A DNA stretch of 51,546 nt from SKPH01 sp051748565 (lineage in GTDB: Bacteria; Bacillota; Dethiobacteria; DTU022): the NCBI GenBank assembly GCA_051748565.1, contig JBNJHN010000010.1, positions 1 to 51,546 of the forward strand, read 5' to 3'. Both the position numbers and the translations under genes were made by a program. Numbering within the stretch: position 1 is the first letter of the stretch; each line of letters starts with the position of its first letter. This document shows positions 7,956 through 15,107 of the stretch, one piece after another. The notes beneath the pieces are model-generated. The model did no database searches. It saw only the letters and a program-made list of their open reading frames with translations, and was not told the origin of the DNA.

Positions 7956-9500
7956 TTAGGTCAGAACACCTTTAATTACATCGATAACTGTACCATCCCG
8001 ATATTCTACCAGGGCGACAATTTTATCTGATAAAGCCGGTTTGCGGGGGGAACCGGTCTCTTTTTCAACAGCTCTTTTTTGATCTTCTATGTCCAGTAAA
8101 GGCAGACCGGCTGCTCTTAAATGCTCTTTTAAGTCGGCCCGCTCAGGATTTACTGATATGCCCCGCTCGGTAACCAGGCAGTCAACTGTTGCGCCGGGTG
8201 TTGTTACAGTAAGCACCCTGTCGATAACAATAGGAATATTTTTACGAACTGATGGGGCTACAACAACGGCCAGTTTCGAACCGGCCGCCGTATCGGCATG
8301 CCCACCAGAGCCGCCCATCACCCGTCCGTCCGATGCAGTATGGACATTGACATTAAAATCGGTGTCAACTTCTGTTGCACTAAGAATCATAGCATCAAGC
8401 CTGTTTACCGCACAGCCCTTGTTGTGGGGGTTGGCATAACGGCTTGAAGATATCTCCAGGTGGCGGGGGTTATCACGCAGGGAAGCGATGGCTGACTGGT
8501 CAAAACTCTGGGTGTCCAGTATAGCCTTAAAAAAACCTTCCCGCAGCAGGTCAGCCATCTGTCCGGTGATGCCACCCATACCGAATGAGCCGATAATACC
8601 TGAGTACTCCATTTTTTCCCTGAGAAACCTGGCGGCCGCCAGGGAAGCACCGCCGGTACCGGTTTGAAATGATACTCCTTCTTTTAGTAACCCTGCAGCT
8701 TCAATTACATCAGCAGCCCATTGAGCCAGCTGCAGGCGCAGTGGATCCTGTACTGCTCTGACAGCTCCGGTTGTAATGCCCGCCGGGTCGCCTACCCGAT
8801 CAACTTTTACAACATAATCAACCATGGTTTCATCAGCGCTGGCCGGGATCAAGGGATATGGCTCGATATTGTCGGTTAAAACTACAACCCTGCGGGCATA
8901 GTGGCAATCATTCAGACAGTAACCAAGTGAGCCGCAGGCCGATGAACCGCTTACCCCATTAAAATTTCCCGCCTCGTCAGCGGCGGAAGCAGCTATAAAA
9001 GCCACGTCGATCTTTTCTTCTCCCGCTTCGACAGCCCTGTCCCTTCCGCCATGAGTGCGGAAAATAACCGGGAAGGGATAAGCTCCGCCGGACATGGCTT
9101 CAGCAACAGGCCCCAGCATATAGTTACAGGAAAGTCCTCCTACTACACCTTTAGAAATATGTTCCACGAGAGGTTCATGGACGGGAAATATTGAAGTGAG
9201 TGCAACTTTGAGCCCCTTTAAGCCCATCCTGGCTGCCCTTTCCAGAACCAGGTTCACCACGCGGTCACCGTTGCGAAAATGATGATGGAATGATACTGTC
9301 ATCCCATCTTCCAGTCCGCATTCTTTGATTGCTGTTTCGATATCGGGCAGTATTTTTTTATCTCCGGGCAGATTTTTGCCAGTGTAAGCCTGCGCCTTGC
9401 CGGGCAGTGAAACCCTGCCATAATTAAAACTGTAAGGCACAACTTTTTTATAGCCGGGGATTTCTCCGGGAATAGTACGACCTATCCCGTTAGTGATCAT
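7956..9500 (-). CDS. citF: Citrate lyase alpha subunit-like CoA/ACP transferase
   Basis: A 514-residue protein of the CitF family (family length about 510). In citrate lyase this subunit transfers the acyl carrier from acetyl-ACP to citrate, giving citryl-ACP and acetate; citramalate lyase uses a homologous subunit. The gene overlaps the end of citE. GTG 9503 and ATG 9500 are both possible; ATG 9500 is chosen because GGAGG lies nine bases upstream. It is the last gene of a five-gene operon. citD (the acyl-carrier gamma subunit), citC, citX and citG are absent from the window. Either they are encoded elsewhere, or this pair works on free CoA esters. The call to family is firm; the substrate is not. 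Confidence 0.88.
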   Translation of the reverse strand: MITNGIGRTIPGEIPGYKKVVPYSFNYGRVSLPGKAQAYTGKNLPGDKKILPDIETAIKECGLEDGMTVSFHHHFRNGDRVVNLVLERAARMGLKGLKVALTSIFPVHEPLVEHISKGVVGGLSCNYMLGPVAEAMSGGAYPFPVIFRTHGGRDRAVEAGEEKIDVAFIAASAADEAGNFNGVSGSSACGSLGYCLNDCHYARRVVVLTDNIEPYPLIPASADETMVDYVVKVDRVGDPAGITTGAVRAVQDPLRLQLAQWAADVIEAAGLLKEGVSFQTGTGGASLAAARFLREKMEYSGIIGSFGMGGITGQMADLLREGFFKAILDTQSFDQSAIASLRDNPRHLEISSSRYANPHNKGCAVNRLDAMILSATEVDTDFNVNVHTASDGRVMGGSGGHADTAAGSKLAVVVAPSVRKNIPIVIDRVLTVTTPGATVDCLVTERGISVNPERADLKEHLRAAGLPLLDIEDQKRAVEKETGSPRKPALSDKIVALVEYRDGTVIDVIKGVLT

Positions 9501-10347
9501 CACCTTCCACCTCCCGGGCTATTTCGACCAACCGTCTGGCCCTGGCAACCACCGGGGCATCGATCATCGCTCCCTCAAAGGTAATAACTCCCCGTCCTTT
9601 GCTTTCTGCTTCTTCAGCAGCCAGCAGGATCTGCATGGCCTTTTTAACCTCTTCCGGATCCGGTCGGAAAACTTCACGGATAACAGGCACCTGCTTCGGT
9701 GACAAAGAAGCTTTGGCCGTAAAACCAATTTCACGGGCCTGTATGGTATCCCGGCGCAGCCCATCCAAATCATCGATCTGCAGGTACGGTGTATCAATCG
9801 GTTGAACGGATGCAGCATATGCTGCAAGGGCAACGACATGCCTGGCATGCCCGATTTCATAGCCTGAGGCTGTTCGTTTAAGATTCATTTCTGTGGACAG
9901 GTCTTCTGCACCCAGCATCATTCCGACAACTCGCTTTGAAGCCAATGCGGTCTCGTATGCCATTTGCAGCCCCCTTGCAGTTTCGATCAGGCAAATTATA
10001 TCCGGGCAGCTATTACCAAGAAGCTGGTCAGTCAGCCTGATCTCATGAGGCTCAGCTTTCGGTATAATGATTAGCCGGACAATCCCGCTGTGCACAACCA
10101 TGGTTAGATCATCCCGGCCCCATGATGATGTAAGTGAATTTACCCTGACTGCCAGTTCTTTTCTGCCGAATGATTCCTCTTTAAGCACGCGATCCAACAG
10201 GCTGCGACTGCTCTCTTTTTTCTCCTGCGCGACTGCATCTTCCAGATCAAAGATTAGCGTGTCGGCAGCTGAAGCTGCCGCTTTGGGGAAAAATTCCTGC
10301 CTGTCTGAGGGCACAAAAAGCAATACTGTCCGTAATCTATCAATCAT
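9490..10347 (-). CDS. citE: Citrate lyase beta subunit-like lyase (CitE / HpcH-HpaI aldolase family)
   Basis: A 285-residue TIM-barrel lyase. Family signatures are LIFDLEDAVA near residue 30, AVRVNSL near residue 66 and MMLGAEDLSTEM near residue 143, which contain acidic residues for Mg2+ binding. CitE cleaves citryl-ACP to oxaloacetate and acetyl-ACP. Relatives cleave malyl-CoA or citramalyl-CoA, and these CoA-lyases look very similar by eye. Start ATG 10347 overlaps the preceding flavoprotein gene by 8 bp, with GGGGG upstream, and its end overlaps citF, so translation is probably coupled. Placement directly before a CitF homologue supports a lyase complex. Without citD in the operon, a free-CoA lyase remains open. 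Confidence 0.87.
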   Translation of the reverse strand: MIDRLRTVLLFVPSDRQEFFPKAAASAADTLIFDLEDAVAQEKKESSRSLLDRVLKEESFGRKELAVRVNSLTSSWGRDDLTMVVHSGIVRLIIIPKAEPHEIRLTDQLLGNSCPDIICLIETARGLQMAYETALASKRVVGMMLGAEDLSTEMNLKRTASGYEIGHARHVVALAAYAASVQPIDTPYLQIDDLDGLRRDTIQAREIGFTAKASLSPKQVPVIREVFRPDPEEVKKAMQILLAAEEAESKGRGVITFEGAMIDAPVVARARRLVEIAREVEGDDH

Positions 10348-11950
10348 AACAATCCCCCATTTTTGCCCCGGCAGGAGTGTAGTCCGGCAGTAAAACCGGC
10401 GCCCGGCGTCTTTCCGGGATACCAGTTTGCTTAAGTTGCGTGTGCCAGGACAGCAGGTGCTTGATACTAAGGCTGCCTGATTCTGCTTTACCGGGAATCA
10501 TCTCAAGAGCACTTCTGGCAGCCCTCCTGCCGTAAACAAAGATATCGAGCAGGCTGTTACCGGCCAGTCGGTTCTTACCCTGAATTCCGCCTGCAACTTC
10601 ACCGGCGGCATAAAGCCCCGGTAGAGTAGTTTTAGCCTGAGCGTTAATGATCAGCCCACCATTTTGATAGTGCTGGGTTGGATAAACCAGGATTGGTTCC
10701 TGCTGAATATCTATATCATATTTTTTGAAACGTTGGTAGATGCCGATAAAATGTTTCTGAATTTCCGGGATTAGCGGGGTATCGAGCCAGATGCCTTCCA
10801 ACCCTGTCGGGGTGGTAACCCCTTTCCCAATTTCGGAGCACTCCATGATACAGGCTGATGCACAGGTATCGCGACACTCCAGTTCGTTAATGAACCTTTC
10901 CCCCGATTCATTTACCAGGTGGGCACCATGACCACGCATAACTTCTGTTATTAATTGCCCCAAAAGCTGCTCCGGCCAGACTGTCCCTGTTGGATGGTAC
11001 TGAATGCTGTCCATGTGAACCAGCTCAGCTCCGGCACGATAAGCAAATACCAACCCGTCAGCTGTGGCACCGTAGTGATTAGTTGTGGGAAACCCCTGGA
11101 TATGCAGCCGGCCGATGCCACCCGAGGCGAGAATTACAGCCCCTGCCCGGACCACGCTGAACTCAGCAGTTTCCATATTGAATAACACCGCTCCGCTGCA
11201 GGATCCGCTCTCATCCAGGAGAAGATCGACAACCGGTGAAAATTCGAGGCAGGATATTTCCCGATCGCGCATTTCATCCCTCAGCACCCGCATTAATTCC
11301 AGTCCGGTAAGGTCTTTGCAGGAAAGCATACGCTTCCGGGAATGCCCGCCACAGTGATTTACTTTCAGGCTGCCATCTTCTTCATAATCGAACATAACCC
11401 CCATATCCATTAACCAGGAGGCAATTTCCGGACCATCCATGACCAGGGCCTTGACCAATTCCGGAACATTTGTATAATGACCGCCGCCAATGGTGTCTAT
11501 ATAGTGCAAATAGGGATTATCCTCGGGGCGGACTGCCGAGCAGATACCTCCTTCCGCCATCAGGGTGTTGGCGTCTCCGAGGCGAAGTTTGGTTACCATC
11601 AGCACATTCGCACCACACTGATCAGCTGTAAGGGCAGCTGCACATCCGGCGCCACCTCCGCCAATGACTAAAATATCAGTCTCATAATCTGGCGCGGACA
11701 GCTGCAGCCGATCCGGATCAAATATACTGTAGGATTCAAGCGCGCGGGCAAGCTCGACAGGTACTTTATCTCCCCGGTTAGGTCCGATTTTAAGGACAGA
11801 CATACCTTCGGCGCGGTAATCAGGATGAAAATCTGAAATAAGCTTAGTTCTTTCAGCATCAGTAAGACGCTTGATCTCCTGGGTCTTTCGAAACTCTCTT
11901 GTAGCTTTAACCAGATCCAGCGTAGCCTGAAAATGTGGCGGGTATGGCAT
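10340..11950 (-). CDS. FAD-dependent fumarate reductase/succinate dehydrogenase-type flavoprotein
   Basis: A 536-residue flavoprotein. A roughly 90-residue N-terminal extension with no clear motif precedes the FAD dinucleotide fold (ILVIGGGGAGCAAALTA, residues 93-109). Substrate-domain motifs follow: GGHYTNVPELVKAL, IQYHPTGTVWPEQ and GAHLVNESGERFINE, the last being the fumarate-reductase-like Arg region. The helical C-terminal domain of SdhA/FrdA is largely missing. Family members reduce or oxidise a carbon-carbon bond next to carboxylates (fumarate, tricarballylate/aconitate, others). The gene lies 12 bp after an Fe-S partner and overlaps citE by 8 bp. No membrane anchor subunit is present, so a soluble complex is likely, similar in plan to the thiol:fumarate reductase of methanogens. 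Start ATG 11950 follows AAGGAGG. Confidence 0.88.
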   Translation of the reverse strand: MPYPPHFQATLDLVKATREFRKTQEIKRLTDAERTKLISDFHPDYRAEGMSVLKIGPNRGDKVPVELARALESYSIFDPDRLQLSAPDYETDILVIGGGGAGCAAALTADQCGANVLMVTKLRLGDANTLMAEGGICSAVRPEDNPYLHYIDTIGGGHYTNVPELVKALVMDGPEIASWLMDMGVMFDYEEDGSLKVNHCGGHSRKRMLSCKDLTGLELMRVLRDEMRDREISCLEFSPVVDLLLDESGSCSGAVLFNMETAEFSVVRAGAVILASGGIGRLHIQGFPTTNHYGATADGLVFAYRAGAELVHMDSIQYHPTGTVWPEQLLGQLITEVMRGHGAHLVNESGERFINELECRDTCASACIMECSEIGKGVTTPTGLEGIWLDTPLIPEIQKHFIGIYQRFKKYDIDIQQEPILVYPTQHYQNGGLIINAQAKTTLPGLYAAGEVAGGIQGKNRLAGNSLLDIFVYGRRAARSALEMIPGKAESGSLSIKHLLSWHTQLKQTGIPERRRAPVLLPDYTPAGAKMGDCYD

Positions 11951-11962
11951 GTTAACTCCTCC

Positions 11963-12640
11963 TTAGATGCATTCAATATCTCTTGCTGCATAAAGCTTCT
12001 GTAATTCATCCTGGCTTTGTCCAATCAATGCATCAATCTGATCGCTATAAACCCCGCGTCCGATCTCTTCAATACGAACCCTGACATACTCAGGCCTCGG
12101 CAATGCTGTCCTGGAGTAGAGACGCCTTGCAACCATGGCAATATTATAAGGCACCATTTGAGCAAGACAACGAGAAGCACACAATCCGCACATAACGCAG
12201 TCAAAAGACAGTTCGGCAACCGCTGCCAGGTTTCCCCGTTGTGCAGCAGCAATGATATCCATAACAGGTAGATCCTGGGGGCATATCTTGGAACAGGCGC
12301 TACATCCGAGACAGCGGAACATTTCGGGATAGAGCTTTTGCAGGATTAGGCCGGGGTTCTCTAAGGTTTTAAAATCATATAATGATTTCTGGGCGGGATA
12401 ATAAGGTAAAATGGCGATGTCCATACCAGCCTCTACACGGGTTTGACAGGCCAGCCCCACCTTTATCTGGTGATCCCCGGGAACACGATAAACAGTAGCA
12501 CAGGCGCCGCAAAACCCTCCCCGGCAACCACAGCCCCTTATTAAGCGGTGACCTGAATATTCAACAGCGCTCATAATCGTTACACCTTCAGGAACCAGGT
12601 GTTTCTTACCCAGGTAATTGATCGGGATTAATTCGGCCAT
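11963..12640 (-). CDS. 2Fe-2S / 2x4Fe-4S electron-transfer subunit (FrdB/SdhB-like)
   Basis: A 225-residue iron-sulfur protein. The N-terminal ferredoxin domain has C39, C44 and C47 (CGCRGGFCGAC) plus C65 for a 2Fe-2S cluster. The C-terminal domain has two complete 4Fe-4S motifs: C110/C113/C116/C120 (CLGCSACSKICP) and C148/C151/C154/C158 (CVMCGLCASRC). Classical FrdB carries 2Fe-2S, 3Fe-4S and 4Fe-4S centres; here the spacing favours two 4Fe-4S clusters. It should pass electrons to or from the flavoprotein encoded 12 bp downstream. The start is ATG 12640, with AAGGAGA upstream, 26 bp after the MmgE/PrpD gene. The external electron partner is unknown. Confidence 0.88.
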   Translation of the reverse strand: MAELIPINYLGKKHLVPEGVTIMSAVEYSGHRLIRGCGCRGGFCGACATVYRVPGDHQIKVGLACQTRVEAGMDIAILPYYPAQKSLYDFKTLENPGLILQKLYPEMFRCLGCSACSKICPQDLPVMDIIAAAQRGNLAAVAELSFDCVMCGLCASRCLAQMVPYNIAMVARRLYSRTALPRPEYVRVRIEEIGRGVYSDQIDALIGQSQDELQKLYAARDIECI

Positions 12641-12666
12641 CTTTTCATCTCCTTAAGGAATTGCAA

Positions 12667-14001
12667 TTAGTCAAATAGTATATTAACTCGTTCGAGTTCT
12701 TCCAAAGTCTCCAGAAATTCAAGGGCCCGGTTAACTTTTTCACTGCTCCATACCAGGCTTGACAGTTGAATAAATTTATTCCGCAGATCTTCAGCACCGG
12801 CAGGGTTCTCCGGATCGCCACGGGGAAATTCAGTGCGATCTTTGATTACACGACCATTTTTCAACTTTACCTCGATAGCCGCTGCCCAGCGCTCCGGGTA
12901 CAGTTTTTCCAGCTCCGGATCAACAACAATCCGGCAGCGGGATACCAGTTCTGCAATCATGGGATCAGGCGGGACAATAAAATCGAAACTTTTTAAATCA
13001 AGCTTCTTATCTAAAAGGGCAGCAGCCAAACAATACGGAAGGCTAAATTTTGCTTTATAAGGTGTTTCAAAGTCGGTCCCGCCGACAAGATCCCGGGCAT
13101 GACGATAGGTTTTGATCAAAATTTCAGATATATCCATCGGTTCAAGCCCTCCGGAAACCAATTTTAGAGCCAGATCCACACTGCTGTGGGTATGGCGGCA
13201 GGAAGGGTAAACTTTGTAACTGTTGTCCAGAATACGATATTCCCGCTGCAAACCGGCAGTTGCCCGCTCAGGAAAAAATTCAACGGCTGTTGCTTTAAAG
13301 AAACCTTTATCTCCTTCAAGGATCTGCTTTGCCCCGGTAAAACCCTGCTCGGCCAGATAAACGGCCAACAATCCATTTAACGCAGCTTTTCCCGGGTGCA
13401 GATGCTTCGTCATCGCCCCGTCCTTTAAAAACTCCCATAGCCCGGCCGCCTGGGACCCGGCATTGCCCAGTGCGTTTATAACCCCTTCAATATCAAGTGA
13501 AATTATTTTAGCAGCGGCGATGGTCGCACCAAAAGTTCCGCAGGTTGCCGTAGTATGCCAGTAATAATAGTGTGATGGAGTTACCGCTTCAGCAATACGA
13601 ATCCCCGCTTCATAGCCGGCAACTACTGCAGCAATGAGGCCCCGGCCGCTGACTTCCCGTTCCTCAGCAGCAGCAACGGCAGCAGAAATGATTGGGGCGG
13701 CAGGATGCAAGATAGAGCTGCGATGCAGATCATCAAGTTCGAGGATATGGCAGGAAGTTCCGTTTACAAGGGCTGCATTTAAGGCAGAATTTTTCTCGTT
13801 AAAACCAATAAGGGTGGCTTGTGGCATACCACCTGCCCGGCGCACCACTGAGGCGACCATCTTTGCAGGCTGCTCATTCGAGCCGGCGAGAACAGAGCCC
13901 AGCCAGTCTGTCACTGCTGTCTTAGAAGCTTCAACTACCCCCGGAGGGAGATCTTGAAACTGCAGGCCTAGAGTATACTCGGCAATTTCTTCTGACAGCA
14001 T
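12667..14001 (-). CDS. MmgE/PrpD family protein (dehydratase/decarboxylase/epimerase family)
   Basis: A 444-residue protein of the MmgE/PrpD family, about the usual length. It shows the all-helical domain start, GTSCHILELDD, the glycine-rich segment HLHPGKAALNG and YKVYPSCRHTHSSVD. Characterised members include 2-methylcitrate dehydratase (PrpD, which also acts on citrate/cis-aconitate), cis-aconitate decarboxylase and an iminodisuccinate epimerase. It is the first gene of the operon, 26 bp before the Fe-S subunit, with GGAAGGAAG before ATG 14001. Because citrate-lyase-like genes lie in the same operon, a tricarboxylate substrate is the most economical guess. The family alone does not separate hydration, decarboxylation and epimerisation. 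Confidence 0.88.
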   Translation of the reverse strand: MLSEEIAEYTLGLQFQDLPPGVVEASKTAVTDWLGSVLAGSNEQPAKMVASVVRRAGGMPQATLIGFNEKNSALNAALVNGTSCHILELDDLHRSSILHPAAPIISAAVAAAEEREVSGRGLIAAVVAGYEAGIRIAEAVTPSHYYYWHTTATCGTFGATIAAAKIISLDIEGVINALGNAGSQAAGLWEFLKDGAMTKHLHPGKAALNGLLAVYLAEQGFTGAKQILEGDKGFFKATAVEFFPERATAGLQREYRILDNSYKVYPSCRHTHSSVDLALKLVSGGLEPMDISEILIKTYRHARDLVGGTDFETPYKAKFSLPYCLAAALLDKKLDLKSFDFIVPPDPMIAELVSRCRIVVDPELEKLYPERWAAAIEVKLKNGRVIKDRTEFPRGDPENPAGAEDLRNKFIQLSSLVWSSEKVNRALEFLETLEELERVNILFD

Positions 14002-14156
14002 CTCTGCTTCCTTCCATTGTAAATGTTAAACTGCTAAACCTTGTTATACCGGGTAAATCTTGCAGCTCATTTCTAAATATTAGCTATCAGCGCCATCAAT
14101 TCCTTCAGCCGGATCAATAATCTTTACCTTGAAAGGCAGATCCCCGCAGGCAAAAC

Positions 14157-14185
14157 TTGTTAGGCCGGCTAAAATAGTGTATTCT
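14157..14185 (+). promoter_or_regulatory. Candidate sigma-A promoter for the enoyl-CoA hydratase
   Basis: TTGTTA (14157-14162) and TATTCT (14180-14185) are spaced by 17 bp, 30 bp before the start codon. It lies in the 214-bp gap between the divergent MmgE/PrpD operon and this gene, which may share regulation. I found no convincing promoter for the leftward operon in this gap. Confidence 0.4.
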
Positions 14186-14215
14186 TTTTAACGAAACAAA
14201 AAGGGGGAGTGAGCA

Positions 14216-14986
14216 ATGATTAATAACCGTGTACTGCTGGTTATAGACGATGCTGTCGCCACCATTACCCTTAACCGTCCGGAAAAAGCAAATGCATTCG
14301 ACGGGGAGATGTGGCTTGCCATGGAAGCGGCTGCCGAAGCTGTCAGGTTGAATGCTGATATAAAAGCTGTCGTTATAACAGGGGCCGGAAAAGCCTTCTG
14401 CGGCGGACTTGATATCAACCAGGCCGCAACCGAGGGAATCTCAATAGGCAACCGAACCTTACGGTTAGGATTCGAAAGCCTGCACTATTTAAGCGAAGTT
14501 TTTACCTTATACGAAAAATTGCCTGTCCCGGTCATCGCCTCAATCAACGGCGGCTGTATCGGGTTAGGCCTGGAACTGGCCCTGGCCTGTGATATCAGGC
14601 TGGCTTCGGATACTGCTGTTTTTTCCATTCCAGAAGCTCTCTTCGGTCTGGTACCCGACTGTGGAGGTACCCAGCGTTTGCCCCGCCTAATCGGACCGGC
14701 GATGGCCAAGGAACTTATCTTCACCGGCCGCCGCATTAACTCCTCGGAAGCACTGAGGATCGGCCTGATTAACCATGTTTATCGGCCAGGGGATTTAAAA
14801 AGTGAAACAAACCAGCTGGCAGCAGAAATTGCGAACATCTCTCCGGAAGCTGTCCAGGCTTCAAAACGATGCATCAATACCGCTATGAACACCCCTCTTG
14901 ATGTGGGTCTGCAGTATGAAACCGCTTCAGCTGAAAGCGTGCTGGGCGAAAAAACAAAAAGGATGATCAAACATAACCGGCAATAG
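14216..14986 (+). CDS. Enoyl-CoA hydratase/isomerase (crotonase family)
   Basis: A 256-residue crotonase. Oxyanion-hole segments are FCGGLDI (residues 61-67) and NGGCIGLGLE (111-120). Glu120 and Glu140 (in SIPEALFG) match the two catalytic glutamates of rat enoyl-CoA hydratase, including their 20-residue spacing, so a hydratase/dehydratase role is likely. Start ATG 14216 follows AAGGGGGAG. It is divergent from the citrate-lyase-type operon and may supply a hydration step for a CoA ester such as itaconyl-CoA. Alternatively it belongs with the BCCT transporter downstream, echoing CaiD next to CaiT in carnitine metabolism. The segment FGLVPDCGGTQRLPRLIG is generic for the family and does not decide this. 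Confidence 0.88.
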   Translation: MINNRVLLVIDDAVATITLNRPEKANAFDGEMWLAMEAAAEAVRLNADIKAVVITGAGKAFCGGLDINQAATEGISIGNRTLRLGFESLHYLSEVFTLYEKLPVPVIASINGGCIGLGLELALACDIRLASDTAVFSIPEALFGLVPDCGGTQRLPRLIGPAMAKELIFTGRRINSSEALRIGLINHVYRPGDLKSETNQLAAEIANISPEAVQASKRCINTAMNTPLDVGLQYETASAESVLGEKTKRMIKHNRQ

Positions 14987-15035
14987 ATGTGCAAAATAGC
15001 ACACAGGCTTTTTTCTTCAGCTTATTTCAAATAGA

Positions 15036-15065
15036 TTGACATATTATTCACAAAAAACATTAAAT
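15036..15065 (+). promoter_or_regulatory. Candidate promoter for the BCCT transporter
   Basis: A consensus TTGACA (15036-15041) is followed after 18 bp by TTAAAT (15060-15065), about 43 bp before the start codon. It suggests the transporter can be expressed separately from the upstream hydratase gene. Confidence 0.45.
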
Positions 15066-15107
15066 ATAAACCGCGCAAATAACAATATTGATTAAAAGGA
15101 GGATAAA

